Of a stretch of DNA of 64,000 bases, positions 41,834 to 49,879 are shown in pieces. A program made the position numbers and the translations under genes. This DNA is from Hominiventricola filiformis. Lineage in GTDB: Bacteria > Bacillota > Clostridia > Lachnospirales > Lachnospiraceae. Under the pieces are notes generated by a model, which was given only the letters and a program-made list of their open reading frames with translations, was not told the DNA's origin and ran no database searches. Each line of letters opens with the position of its first letter. Position 1 is the first letter of the stretch. Location of the stretch: the NCBI RefSeq assembly GCF_020686965.1, contig NZ_JAJEPS010000012.1, forward strand, positions 1-64,000. Direction: 5' to 3'.

Positions 41834-43213
41834 TTATTTTTCTCTTGTGACAGAAACAGGTTCCTTTTTTGCCGGAAGTAAGTCTGAACTGATCTCTGGA
41901 GCATCGAGCAGTACAGTGAAATTTTGCTGAATGATCTCTAGGGTTTTCTGCTTTTTCTGCAATTCCTGTTTTTCCCGGACAGTAGCATCCTGTTCAGATT
42001 CAAGATTTTCAATCCGCTTCTGGATTTTATTAGAGCTTGGGATTTTGGTGATACCGAGATCCTGAAGCTCTTTTTTTAGTGAATCGTGGAGCTGGTATTC
42101 TGCCTGATGTTTGGTGCGGTATGCTTTTGGATTTTTAGCAGATTTACAATCTTCAATTACTTTACGACAAAGCCGGTAAGAATTGCAGTGTTTCTGAATG
42201 ACTTTCTGCGTGCTCAGCTCACTGTTGATTTGTGCTATTCTTTGGTCGGCAACTTTCACAGAAGCTTCAATGTCAGATACATGCTGCCTGAAATCGTCAT
42301 AATTCAGCAAGTTATTTTCGGAAAGATAGTTGAAGGTGCGGGCTGCCTCTTTTAGATTATTGAGCTTTGCCCATCGTTCAAATCCCTCTCGATTTCCAGT
42401 TGTGACATAAGTGGAGATATTGATATACAAGCGAGCTTCTCTGGACAGATGTCTTGGAGTTTTTACTTTGCTACGATTTTTAGCCAGACGGATGCGAACA
42501 TTTTCTTCGGAATAATAGCTTCCGAGAGATTTCATATAAGTGAAGTTCTTCTGCTCCGGTGCACGGAAGGACAGGTGCTTTCCCTGCCGGACTTCATATC
42601 CGGCTAACTGCATCTTTTGCAGAAATTCCTCATAGTTGATGGAAGTCCAGATTGATTTATCAACTGCGACACGTAGCTTGGCTTTCCAACTGGTGCCACG
42701 ATGATATTCCATGTTCTCTTTATAGCTTTTACCTTTTTCTCCGGTTGGCATGCTGGTGGCAAGTCCATTTTCATGGCAGATACGATTACTGATTCTGCAG
42801 AGTTTATGGTAGCTCCGCTTATTGGAAACATACTTGTGATGATCAACAAAGCTTGCAGCGTTGAAGATGATATGATTGTGAATATGATTTTTGTCAACGT
42901 GTGTGCTGATCACGTACTCATATTTTCCTTTCAGCACTTCGTCAGCAAATTGTTGACCTAAGCGATGGGCATTTTCGGCATCAACTTCTCCAGGTTTAAA
43001 TGATTGGATCAGATGAAATGCCAGGTTATCGCCTTTATCCATTCCATTCTTTTTTGCCATTTCTCTTGTCATAGAAAATTCAAGATCTGCAGTTTCCGGG
43101 GAACAGCCAAAACTGGAAACTAACAGTTTTTCATCTGTCTTATCTGGATTTGTAATATAGTCCAGAGCTTTCTTGTCAGTTACCTTAATGGGGAAGATTT
43201 TAAGATACGCCAT
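41834..43213 (-). CDS. MOBP-type relaxase
   Basis: This 459-residue relaxase nicks oriT and pilots the strand. It shows a candidate catalytic Tyr near the N-terminus (ALDYITNPDKTDE) and the three-His metal motif HVDKNHIHNHIIFN. The C-terminal half is a long charged helical region. ATG 43213 lies within the end of mobC (34-base overlap), so the two are coupled. It shows that the element can at least be mobilised, although the mating-pair genes are missing. Confidence 0.9.
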   Translation of the reverse strand: MAYLKIFPIKVTDKKALDYITNPDKTDEKLLVSSFGCSPETADLEFSMTREMAKKNGMDKGDNLAFHLIQSFKPGEVDAENAHRLGQQFADEVLKGKYEYVISTHVDKNHIHNHIIFNAASFVDHHKYVSNKRSYHKLCRISNRICHENGLATSMPTGEKGKSYKENMEYHRGTSWKAKLRVAVDKSIWTSINYEEFLQKMQLAGYEVRQGKHLSFRAPEQKNFTYMKSLGSYYSEENVRIRLAKNRSKVKTPRHLSREARLYINISTYVTTGNREGFERWAKLNNLKEAARTFNYLSENNLLNYDDFRQHVSDIEASVKVADQRIAQINSELSTQKVIQKHCNSYRLCRKVIEDCKSAKNPKAYRTKHQAEYQLHDSLKKELQDLGITKIPSSNKIQKRIENLESEQDATVREKQELQKKQKTLEIIQQNFTVLLDAPEISSDLLPAKKEPVSVTREK

Positions 43214-43503
43214 AATTCTTTCACCATCTCTTTCAATTCTTGCATTTCTTCTGGATATAGATCTCCGGTGGTATTTACCTTTTTTGCAATCTGGTTGATA
43301 TTTACACCAATCTTGTGCATTTCCTCATACTGTTTCTTCAGTGGGGTGGTATCGGTGTTGACGATGTAACCGTCGATTGCCATCTTACGCAGATAAGCTC
43401 CCATGTTTTTGGTTTTTGATTCTATCATCTTCCTGCGTATAAGCTTCCTTTCTTCTTCGGTGACATAAAAATGGATTTCTTTGTTTCTCTTTCTTTCAGC
43501 CAT
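43180..43503 (-). CDS. mobC: MobC-family mobilisation accessory protein
   Basis: This 107-residue protein has a ribbon-helix-helix-like N-terminus (KEIHFYVTEEERKLIRRKM) and the MobC signature (MGAYLRKMAIDG, GVNINQIAKKVN). MobC binds at the nick region and helps the relaxase. The candidate oriT hairpins lie 55-110 bases upstream of its start. Confidence 0.9.
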   Translation of the reverse strand: MAERKRNKEIHFYVTEEERKLIRRKMIESKTKNMGAYLRKMAIDGYIVNTDTTPLKKQYEEMHKIGVNINQIAKKVNTTGDLYPEEMQELKEMVKELWRILKSSPLR

Positions 43504-43557
43504 TGGTGGGTTCTCCTTTCTGAGAGGACAGTAGTATCGTTGCTTTCAACGTTTTTC

Positions 43558-43612
43558 AATTTAGGGCAGGGTACCCTAAATTGGGATTTCCCGGAAGTGT
43601 ATCCTCACTTCC
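43558..43612. other. Candidate oriT: two adjacent perfect inverted repeats
   Basis: AATTTAGGG (43558-43566) pairs with CCCTAAATT (43574-43582) over a 7-base loop; GGAAGTG (43593-43599) pairs with CACTTCC (43606-43612) over 6 bases. They lie in the 249-base gene-free stretch directly upstream of mobC and the relaxase, the usual place for oriT. The nick site is not identified. Confidence 0.55.
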
Positions 43613-43752
43613 TGTCCTTGCTGTTTTACCCCTCTATTAGTTAAAGTCAGGAGAACCGGGAAAATGCAAAAGAATTTGGCAGGTAGCACGGGAAGTGAAA
43701 ATATGGTATGATTATGGGCAGGATATCAGGAGAATCAGGAGTTGAATAGATT

Positions 43753-44124
43753 GTGAAGAAAGAAGAAATTTTTGAATATGTGAAGAAACAGTATGGTACG
43801 ATGCCGGAGTATTTATGGGCACAATCACCAGATAATGCTGTGTTGCGACATAAGAATGGAAAATGGTATGCTGTGGTCATGAGCGTTGAAAAATGCAAAC
43901 TAGGATTAGAAGGAAATGAATTTGTCGATATTATGGATGTAAAATGTGATCCGGAAATGACAAGTATGATTATTCAGACCTTTGGATTTTTGCCAGGATA
44001 CCATATGAACAAACAGCACTGGATCACAATTTTACTGGATGGTTCAGTAAGTGAAGCAAAGACATTAGATTTTTTGGATATGAGCTATGATATGATTGAT
44101 GGGAATAGAGGAAAGGAAGAATGA
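43753..44124 (+). CDS. MmcQ/YjbR family protein
   Basis: This 123-residue protein matches the YjbR double-wing fold (EEIFEYVKKQYGTMPEYLWA at the start, HKNGKWYAVVM, DVKCDPEMTSM, GYHMNKQHWITILLDG). Members are small DNA-binding-like proteins of unknown role. It begins at GTG 43753 and overlaps the flavodoxin gene by 4 bases. Confidence 0.8.
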   Translation: MKKEEIFEYVKKQYGTMPEYLWAQSPDNAVLRHKNGKWYAVVMSVEKCKLGLEGNEFVDIMDVKCDPEMTSMIIQTFGFLPGYHMNKQHWITILLDGSVSEAKTLDFLDMSYDMIDGNRGKEE

Positions 44125-44555
44125 TGAGAAAGGTAATCGTATATTCATCTGTGCATCATGGAAACACAGAGAAATTAGTAAAGAGCATTGCAGAAGAGTG
44201 TCAGGTTGATTTGATTGATGCTGTAAAACAGCCAGATGCAGATCTGAGCAGTTATGATACGATTGGGTTTGCATCAGGAATCTATTTTTCAAAATTTCAT
44301 CAGTCGATATTGGGATTTGCAGAGAAGAATCTACCGGACGACAAAGGGGTATTTCTGATCTGTACTTATGGTGGAAGTGCGAATTATAAATCCATAGAGC
44401 AGATTTTGGGCAAGAAGCATTCTACAGCAATCGGAAAATTCGGATGCAAGGGCTATGACACATTTGGCCCATTTAAACTGGTGGGTGGTATAGCAAAAGG
44501 ACATCCAGATGGAAAAGATATAAAAAATGCAGTTGAGTTTGTAAAAGGACTCTAA
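44121..44555 (+). CDS. Flavodoxin-like protein
   Basis: This 144-residue protein has the FMN phosphate-binding loop SSVHHGNTEKLV near the N-terminus and the flavodoxin strands (DTIGFASGIYFSKFH, GVFLICTYGG). It is a probable electron carrier or FMN-binding oxidoreductase. It is coupled to the YjbR-like gene and closed by a bidirectional terminator. Confidence 0.8.
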   Translation: MMRKVIVYSSVHHGNTEKLVKSIAEECQVDLIDAVKQPDADLSSYDTIGFASGIYFSKFHQSILGFAEKNLPDDKGVFLICTYGGSANYKSIEQILGKKHSTAIGKFGCKGYDTFGPFKLVGGIAKGHPDGKDIKNAVEFVKGL

Positions 44556-44572
44556 ATAGTTTAGCGAAAAAG

Positions 44573-44600
44573 AAAAACCGGGGAACAGTCCTCGGTTTTC
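44573..44600. terminator. Bidirectional terminator
   Basis: AAAACCGGGGA pairs with TCCTCGGTTTT around 44574-44599. A and T runs on both sides serve the convergent flavodoxin and XRE genes. Confidence 0.75.
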
Positions 44601-44613
44601 TGATATTTGCGGT

Positions 44614-44814
44614 TCAGTCTTCAATTTGAAAAATCTCTTCTACTGGCATTTTCAGATAATGTGCCAGACGGATTGCAATTTCGAGAGAGGCATTTCGCTC
44701 ACCACGCTCAATGCGTCCGATGGTATCACTGCAAGAACCGACAGCTTTTGCAAGATCTGCCTGAACGAGATTTCGTTCTTCACGGATATCTTTAAGTGTG
44801 TTGTTAATTGCCAT
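44614..44814 (-). CDS. XRE-family transcriptional regulator
   Basis: This 66-residue protein is a bare Cro/C1 helix-turn-helix domain (LKDIREERNLVQADLAKAVG, CSDTIGRIERGERNASLEIA, LPVEEIF-like end MPVEEIFQIED). It lies downstream of the S24 repressor on the same strand. Confidence 0.85.
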   Translation of the reverse strand: MAINNTLKDIREERNLVQADLAKAVGSCSDTIGRIERGERNASLEIAIRLAHYLKMPVEEIFQIED

Positions 44815-44871
44815 TTTATCACTTCCTTTATTATTTTCAGCAAGAGCAGGCTAGAAGTCTGCAGTTGATCT

Positions 44872-45606
44872 TTAATGAAAACCAGGGATTTCTGCTCCTT
44901 TGCATTTTCCGATTACTTTCCCAAAGATTTTAAAAGAATCAGATTCATAAATCTGGATTGGATGATACTTTTCATTCAATGAAACCAGATAAACTCCATC
45001 CGGACCGTCATGTAGCTCTTTGATATAGGTATTGCCATTGAGATAGAAGATACCGATTTCACCGTTGGAGATACTGTCTTGTTTATGAACCCATGCAACA
45101 TCTCCGGTATGATACATTGGTTCCATACTGTCACCAGATATACGGATTCCAAAATCCGTCTTTTCAGGTGCGAGATGACCGACATTGTAACTTTCTTTTA
45201 CACTGTCTTCAATATAATTTCCAGTACCGGCAGAAGCTGGCTCTACTGCAATCGGCTGATAATTTTCAAATGGAATGATATCGGCTCTATGCGGAAGATA
45301 CTTTCTGGACGCCCGCAGAAGATTGGCAAATTCAATAATCTTAGCTTTGCCGTCTTCATTCAAATTTTCCATGACATGATCAAATGGATTTTCACCTAAA
45401 AATTCTTCGTATATATCTTCAATATCTAAAATCTGACAAACTGTCAGGATTGTGTGTAAGGAGGGTTCTCTTGTTAGATTCTCCCATTTGGAGACTGCTT
45501 TCGTAGTAACTTCAATTCCTTCCTGAGCAAGTAAGTCCACCAGATCCGCCTGGGAGTAGCCTTTCCTTTTTCTGTTTTCTACTAATACTTCTCCGAAAGC
45601 ACGCAT
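44872..45606 (-). CDS. S24-family (LexA/CI-like) self-cleaving repressor
   Basis: The 244 residues comprise an N-terminal HTH (GYSQADLVDLLAQEGIEVTT, KAVSKWENLTREPS) and a C-terminal S24 peptidase with nucleophile Ser in ISGDSMEPMY and the general-base Lys in NTYIKELHDG. An Ala-Gly pair in PASAGTGN is a possible self-cleavage site. It should be inactivated by RecA during DNA damage. It is divergent from the DNA polymerase IV operon, and two identical-core palindromes lie in the shared 180-190-base promoter region. Confidence 0.9.
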   Translation of the reverse strand: MRAFGEVLVENRKRKGYSQADLVDLLAQEGIEVTTKAVSKWENLTREPSLHTILTVCQILDIEDIYEEFLGENPFDHVMENLNEDGKAKIIEFANLLRASRKYLPHRADIIPFENYQPIAVEPASAGTGNYIEDSVKESYNVGHLAPEKTDFGIRISGDSMEPMYHTGDVAWVHKQDSISNGEIGIFYLNGNTYIKELHDGPDGVYLVSLNEKYHPIQIYESDSFKIFGKVIGKCKGAEIPGFH

Positions 45607-45676
45607 ATGTTCGCCTCATTTCTTTTTGATTTTTCTATATGCATTATAACCCGAATAAAATCAAAAATCAAGAAAA

Positions 45677-45742
45677 ATCTCCGAAAAGGAGATAGTACGA
45701 CCAAGATGTCGCTTGACTATCTCCAATACGGAGATATATACT
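45677..45742. promoter_or_regulatory. Two operators and divergent promoters of the SOS-like cassette
   Basis: ATCTCC-N5-GGAGAT occurs at 45677-45693 and 45719-45735, 42 bases apart (four helical turns). The second fills the spacer of TTGACT (45713-45718) and TATACT (45737-45742), the promoter of the polymerase operon. The repressor gene has its own promoter on the other strand (TTGATT, 17 bases, TATAAT, ending near 45645), downstream of the first operator. Confidence 0.85.
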
Positions 45743-45798
45743 AAGCATACAGAAATTGATAAGACAATAAACCAAACAGAGAGAAGGTGGTGGAGTTA

Positions 45799-47046
45799 AT
45801 GGGAGACAGGACAATTCTTCATAGCGACATGAATTCATTTTATGCAAGTGTGGAAATGCTGCATCACCCGGAATTTGCCGGAATGCCTCTTGCAGTTGGC
45901 GGTGATCCGGAAGCCAGACATGGAATTGTGCTGACAGCAAATTATATTGCAAAGCGAAAAGGTGTAAAGACCGGAATGGCATTATGGCAGGCAAAACAGA
46001 TTTGTCCGGAAATCATTTTTGTGCCACCACGGATGGACTTGTATTTGAGATTTTCACAGATGGCAAGAGAAATCTATTCGGAGTATACGGACAAGATCGA
46101 GCCATATGGGATTGATGAAGCCTGGCTGGATGTATCAGCCAGTAGAAATCTGAAAGGAAGCGGAATAACGATTGCAAGAGAAATCAGCCATCGGATTAAA
46201 TACGAACTGGGTGTAACGGTAAGTATTGGAATTTCCTGGAATAAGATTTATGCGAAACTTGGTTCAGATTACAAAAAGCCAGATGCGATTACAGAGTTTA
46301 ACCGGGAGAATTATAAAAGTATGATTTGGCAGCTTCCTGCATCGGATCTGCTTTATGTTGGAAGACAGACTCGGAAGAAACTTCAGAAGCTGGGGATTCG
46401 AACCATTGGGGAACTTGCAGAAAGTGATGAAGCAATGTTAGAAAGCCATTTTGGAAAGATGGGAATTGTGTTATGGTCATTTGCAAATGGCTGGGACGAT
46501 GATCCAGTTTGCAAAGATGGGTATACAGCTCCGGTGAAGTCAATTGGTAATAGTACCACAACTCCAAGAGATTTAGAAGATGATCTGGATGTCTGGATCA
46601 TTCAGATGGCACTGGCAGAAAGCGTTGCAGCAAGATTAAGAAAACATGGTTTTAAATGCAAAACGATAGAAATTACGGTCCGAGACAATGGCTTGTTTCG
46701 TTTTTCGAGGCAGAAACAATTACATCATCCAACAAATATAACAGATGAGATTGTTACAGCAGCATTTCAATTGTTTAAGGATTATTATAAATGGGAGCAT
46801 CCAATCAGAAGCCTTGGTATTCGAGCAGTAGATCTTGTGTTGGATGATATTCCCGTCCAGTTGGAACTTTTTGGTAATCAAGAGAAACAGGAAAAATTGG
46901 AAAAGATGGATCGCACTGTAGATGAGATCAGACGACGGTTTGGGTATTTCAGTATACAGAGAGCAGTTATGTATCAGGATAAAGTCTTATCCCACTTGGA
47001 CGCTGGTACACATACAGTTCATCCACACAGTTATTTTCATGGATAA
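45799..47046 (+). CDS. DNA polymerase IV-type Y-family polymerase (DinB/UmuC)
   Basis: This 415-residue translesion polymerase has the motifs ILHSDMNSFYASVE and PYGIDEAWLDVS with the metal-binding Asp/Glu residues, a helix-hairpin-helix region (LPASDLLYVGRQTRKKLQKL) and a C-terminal little-finger domain. Element-borne copies raise mutation after damage and are often repressed by a local LexA-like protein, as the operators suggest. ATG 45799 is preferred over GTG 45787. It overlaps the next ORF by one base. Confidence 0.9.
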   Translation: MGDRTILHSDMNSFYASVEMLHHPEFAGMPLAVGGDPEARHGIVLTANYIAKRKGVKTGMALWQAKQICPEIIFVPPRMDLYLRFSQMAREIYSEYTDKIEPYGIDEAWLDVSASRNLKGSGITIAREISHRIKYELGVTVSIGISWNKIYAKLGSDYKKPDAITEFNRENYKSMIWQLPASDLLYVGRQTRKKLQKLGIRTIGELAESDEAMLESHFGKMGIVLWSFANGWDDDPVCKDGYTAPVKSIGNSTTTPRDLEDDLDVWIIQMALAESVAARLRKHGFKCKTIEITVRDNGLFRFSRQKQLHHPTNITDEIVTAAFQLFKDYYKWEHPIRSLGIRAVDLVLDDIPVQLELFGNQEKQEKLEKMDRTVDEIRRRFGYFSIQRAVMYQDKVLSHLDAGTHTVHPHSYFHG

Positions 47047-47273
47047 TGGGAGGGATAGATTTGAAACAGACATTAACCAGAAAACAGGAAGAAAGCTATC
47101 AGTGCATTTTGAATTATACGAAGGAGCATGGATATCCGCCGACAGTTCGGGAATTTGGAAAACTGATCGGAGTAAGATCAACGTCATCTGCTTTTTCCAG
47201 AATTAAGCAGTTGGAACAAAACGGATATATCCGAAGGATTCCGGCATCGCCAAGAGCAATAGAGATCTTATAG
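47046..47273 (+). CDS. LexA N-terminal-like winged-helix protein
   Basis: These 75 residues match only the DNA-binding domain of LexA (LTRKQEESYQCILNYTKEHG, YPPTVREFGKLIGVRSTSSA, QNGYIRRI); the protease domain is absent. It may modify SOS control by competing at LexA sites. It starts at ATG 47046 (TAATG overlap) or at TTG 47061 after GGGAGGG. Confidence 0.8.
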   Translation: MGGIDLKQTLTRKQEESYQCILNYTKEHGYPPTVREFGKLIGVRSTSSAFSRIKQLEQNGYIRRIPASPRAIEIL

Positions 47274-47285
47274 TGAGGTGTCGGT

Positions 47286-47525
47286 ATGAATAAAGTGTAT
47301 GTAGATGTAGTGGCAGAGTTTCGGAAAGACGGAAAACTGGTTCCTATATTTTTCACCTGGGAAGATGGAAGAAAATATAACATTGACAGAATTTTGAAAA
47401 TTGAGCGATGTGCCAGCAGAAAGGCAGGCGGTGTAGGAATGATGTATACCTGTATGATACAGGGACAGGAAAGCCATTTGTTTTATGAAGTGGATAAATG
47501 GTTTATGGAGAGAAAAACAGCATAA
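47286..47525 (+). CDS. Small conserved protein of the dinB cassette
   Basis: This 79-residue beta-rich protein (YVDVVAEFRKDGKLVPIFFT, GRKYNIDRILKIERCASRKA) has no motif I can name with certainty. Similar small proteins follow UmuC/DinB genes in Gram-positive mobile elements, so a role with the polymerase is plausible. It starts 12 bases after the LexA-like gene. Confidence 0.6.
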   Translation: MNKVYVDVVAEFRKDGKLVPIFFTWEDGRKYNIDRILKIERCASRKAGGVGMMYTCMIQGQESHLFYEVDKWFMERKTA

Positions 47526-47526
47526 G

Positions 47527-47766
47527 GAGAGATTGGTATAGACGATATTATTTGGATTATTAACCGGCAGGGATAGTCACTTTCCCTTTATATTCCTGTA
47601 GGTTTTACATAAGAAGATGGATTCCGGTCAGCAAAGGCAGCTCCCACAATGCCTTTTGGATATCCGCTTCTGCAAGTTGTAGTAAGTAATTGCTTCCCAT
47701 CAAAATCATGGGGAAAGCGAACTGGTCTGAAAGACCGCCAGTTAGTGTGATGATGATAAGGAGATT
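47527..47766. other. Gap with a possible minus-strand 69-codon ORF
   Basis: No plus-strand gene is evident. On the minus strand 47797-47588 a frame encodes RFPHDFDGKQLLTTTCRSGY followed by PKGIVGAAFADRNPSS, whose composition looks protein-like, but it overlaps the next plus-strand gene and has no clear ribosome site. It may instead be structured leader sequence. Confidence 0.3.
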
Positions 47767-47775
47767 TTGAAACTG

Positions 47776-48348
47776 ATGACAGACAGAGATTATGCAATTA
47801 AATCAATGAAAGAGATTACCTTCCAGATGGCAAGCCATGCACAGGATTATCTGGAAGTAACGATGGAGAGACATTATACAGATATCAAGGAACTGATGAC
47901 AAGCTATCAGAAATTGATTTTGGAAAATCAAATTGTGTTAGAAGAACTGGATATGGAATGCCAGGAGAAAATCAATGAAGATATGGCATATGCATTGAGT
48001 TATCTGAGCATTTATAACAACCAGCTGAATGTGCCAAAGATGCACCGGGAGATGAATAATCTGATGATTATTTATGGATTGTCGGACATGATCTATCGGG
48101 GAATGACTTTGGTGAAGTTCTATGCACCGAATGGTGTGATGCTCAGTGAAATCCTTCATTCCTGTTTTTGCAGTCATTATAATAAGACAGATGTGGAAGT
48201 ACAACAGGAGTTAGGAATAGGCAGGACTTCTTTTTATAAAATGAAGAAGCAGGCACTTGGGTATTTAGGATTTTATTTTTATGAGATCGTGGTACCGCAG
48301 GCAAAGGATAAAAGATTTAAACCGTCACTGGGCGTTGAGGAAGAGTAG
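47776..48348 (+). CDS. Hypothetical protein with C-terminal HTH-like segment
   Basis: This helical protein of about 190 residues ends with a helix-turn-helix-like stretch (DVEVQQELGIGRTSFYKMKK), similar in position to ArpU/sigma-like phage regulators. It starts at ATG 47776 or TTG 47767 (AAGGAG at 47758-47763). It may be a regulator of the element; no family is certain. Confidence 0.6.
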   Translation: MTDRDYAIKSMKEITFQMASHAQDYLEVTMERHYTDIKELMTSYQKLILENQIVLEELDMECQEKINEDMAYALSYLSIYNNQLNVPKMHREMNNLMIIYGLSDMIYRGMTLVKFYAPNGVMLSEILHSCFCSHYNKTDVEVQQELGIGRTSFYKMKKQALGYLGFYFYEIVVPQAKDKRFKPSLGVEEE

Positions 48349-48357
48349 GTGAATAAT

Positions 48358-48729
48358 ATGAGATACGAAGATTCGATGAAAGGTGTAGCTGCTCAGATAA
48401 TCAAAGAACAGCTGAGAGCCAGTAAAATTAAAAACAATCCAGAAGAGTTCCATTGGCATGATGAATATGCAACGTTGAATTTCTTTCGGTTTATCTGCAA
48501 AAATATCGGTAACTTGGGAAATGGAGAAATTGAAAAAATGGTCACACGCTTGAAAAGCATAGATCAGAAAGCAGTGGAAAACCATGTGAATGGTGCTGTT
48601 TGGGCATTTGATTATGATAAGATGTTCTGTGTATTGATGGAAAATGAAATTTGCCGAAAGGTGTGTGAAAAGAATAAATATAATAGTTGGATGAAGCTGA
48701 TTGGACAGTATTGTATCTCAATGGCTTAA
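48358..48729 (+). CDS. Hypothetical protein
   Basis: This protein of about 123 residues is helical and soluble, with no recognisable motif (SMKGVAAQIIKEQLRASKIK at the start; WMKLIGQYCISMA at the end). It lies 9 bases after the preceding gene and ends before a bidirectional terminator. Confidence 0.5.
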   Translation: MRYEDSMKGVAAQIIKEQLRASKIKNNPEEFHWHDEYATLNFFRFICKNIGNLGNGEIEKMVTRLKSIDQKAVENHVNGAVWAFDYDKMFCVLMENEICRKVCEKNKYNSWMKLIGQYCISMA

Positions 48730-48737
48730 AGATAAAG

Positions 48738-48775
48738 AAAGTTGCTGGAGAGAAAAAATATTCTCCAGCAACTTT
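48738..48775. terminator. Bidirectional terminator
   Basis: AAAGTTGCTGGAGA (48738-48751) pairs perfectly with TCTCCAGCAACTTT (48762-48775). It separates convergent genes. Confidence 0.8.
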
Positions 48776-48805
48776 GTCTTTGATGAATAAAGGTCAATTT
48801 TTTAT

Positions 48806-49012
48806 TTAACTATTCTCACTATTATTTGATTCAGTGATTTTTTTCTTCTTTGGAGAAACCAGTTTGTGACCGGAATAAATGGACATGCCCATACAAAGCA
48901 ATGAAGAATAGGCAAAGTATTTATGTGCAGTCATAGATTTTTTGATTCCAGAATAAATGCATCCCAACATACAGAAAAGTGCGCCTAAGGACCAGTATTT
49001 ATGTGATTTCAT
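48806..49012 (-). CDS. Small membrane protein with two TM segments
   Basis: This 68-residue protein has two hydrophobic helices (WSLGALFCMLGCIYSGI and YFAYSSLLCMGMSIYSG) that look like an internal duplication, each preceded by HKY, and a basic tail. AAAGGAGG lies before ATG 49012, which is preferred over an upstream start at 49045. The family resembles small proteins of unknown function in Lachnospiraceae elements. Confidence 0.6.
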   Translation of the reverse strand: MKSHKYWSLGALFCMLGCIYSGIKKSMTAHKYFAYSSLLCMGMSIYSGHKLVSPKKKKITESNNSENS

Positions 49013-49090
49013 GATTTGATACCTCCTTTGATTTAACTGATTCAATCATAACGCTTTTTTACGAAAATGCAAAGAAAAACTTTGAATATA

Positions 49091-49177
49091 GTTCTGTAGA
49101 ATTAGAACTTGGCTTTGCGATTCTGTATATTTAAGATATCCACAAGTATACTAAATTCAGAACGATTATTCGTTCTG
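49091..49177. promoter_or_regulatory. Palindromes upstream of the XRE gene
   Basis: GTTCTGTAGAATTAGAAC (49091-49108) and CAGAACGA/TCGTTCTG (49158-49165 with 49170-49177) precede the gene at 49192. The first contains GTTCTGTAGAA, close to the perfect palindrome GTTCTATAGAAC at 49612-49623. These are probable operators for the XRE protein. Confidence 0.55.
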
Positions 49178-49191
49178 GAGGAGGTGTTACG

Positions 49192-49509
49192 ATGGATTTG
49201 AAAGCAGTAGGACAGCGAATCAAATCAGCACGAGAAGCAAAAAATCTCACGCAAGAGGAACTGGCTGCATTAGTAAATTTAAGCCCGACGCATGTGAGTG
49301 TAATAGAGAGAGGTTTGAAAGTTACAAAATTGGATACCTTTGTTGCAATTGCAAATGCATTAGATGTTTCTGCAGATACTCTTTTGATTGATGTTGTGGC
49401 ACATTCAGTTACAGGTGTTACCAATGAGCTGACAGAGAAAATAGAAAAACTTCCGATCAAAGAGCAGAAAAAAATTATCAAAGTAATCCATACATTATTG
49501 GAAGAGTAA
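49192..49509 (+). CDS. XRE-family transcriptional regulator
   Basis: The 105 residues contain a Cro/C1 HTH (IKSARBAKNLTQEEL region: SAREAKNLTQEELAALVNLS, then THVSVIERGLKVTKLDTFVA) and a short C-terminal helix (EKIEKLPIKEQKKIIKVIHT). GGAGG lies upstream of ATG 49192. Palindromes lie in its promoter and in that of the gene at 49660, so it probably regulates both. Confidence 0.9.
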   Translation: MDLKAVGQRIKSAREAKNLTQEELAALVNLSPTHVSVIERGLKVTKLDTFVAIANALDVSADTLLIDVVAHSVTGVTNELTEKIEKLPIKEQKKIIKVIHTLLEE

Positions 49510-49522
49510 TATGACAAACTGG

Positions 49523-49548
49523 GAAGAGCAAGTAGCTCTTCTTTTTTT
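49523..49548 (+). terminator. Rho-independent terminator
   Basis: GAAGAGC (49523-49529) pairs with GCTCTTC (49535-49541), followed by seven Ts. Confidence 0.85.
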
Positions 49549-49611
49549 GACCTTTTATTCAGCTTTAAGTTGTAAAGTGTCTTTTCATGACAATAGAAAT
49601 ATGCTAAATTA

Positions 49612-49623
49612 GTTCTATAGAAC
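49612..49623. promoter_or_regulatory. Perfect palindrome GTTCTATAGAAC upstream of 49660
   Basis: This 12-base perfect palindrome lies 37 bases before the next start codon and matches the core of the site at 49091, so it is a likely operator of the XRE regulator at 49192. Confidence 0.55.
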
Positions 49624-49659
49624 AAGATATAATTCTACTTGTATATTGGAGGAAAATGA

Positions 49660-49872
49660 ATGAGAGAGAAAACTATTTATGAGAAGATTGCAGAAAAGTA
49701 CAACACAACACCAGAAGAAGTACGCAGAGAAATGCAGATAGCCATAGATGCAGGATTTGATAATCCTGATCCGGATGTCCAGGAAGAATGGAAGAAAATG
49801 ACACTTAAAGGAAACAGACCCACACCGGAAGAAGTAATCAATTTCGCAGTAAAACAATTAAAAGGAAATTAA
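49660..49872 (+). CDS. Small protein resembling the Spo0A C-terminal domain
   Basis: This 70-residue helical protein (YEKIAEKYNTTPEEVRREMQ, DVQEEWKKMTLKGNRPTPEE) resembles proteins annotated as sporulation initiation factor Spo0A C-terminal domain-like in clostridial elements. A DNA-binding role is plausible. GGAGG precedes the ATG, and the gene is followed by the membrane-anchored protein after 7 bases. Confidence 0.65.
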   Translation: MREKTIYEKIAEKYNTTPEEVRREMQIAIDAGFDNPDPDVQEEWKKMTLKGNRPTPEEVINFAVKQLKGN

Positions 49873-49879
49873 TGAAAAT

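Noticed and set aside
43753..44555. YjbR and flavodoxin genes as part of the metallophore pathway
   Set aside because: They lie beyond the relaxase, have their own terminator, and are common unrelated passenger genes.
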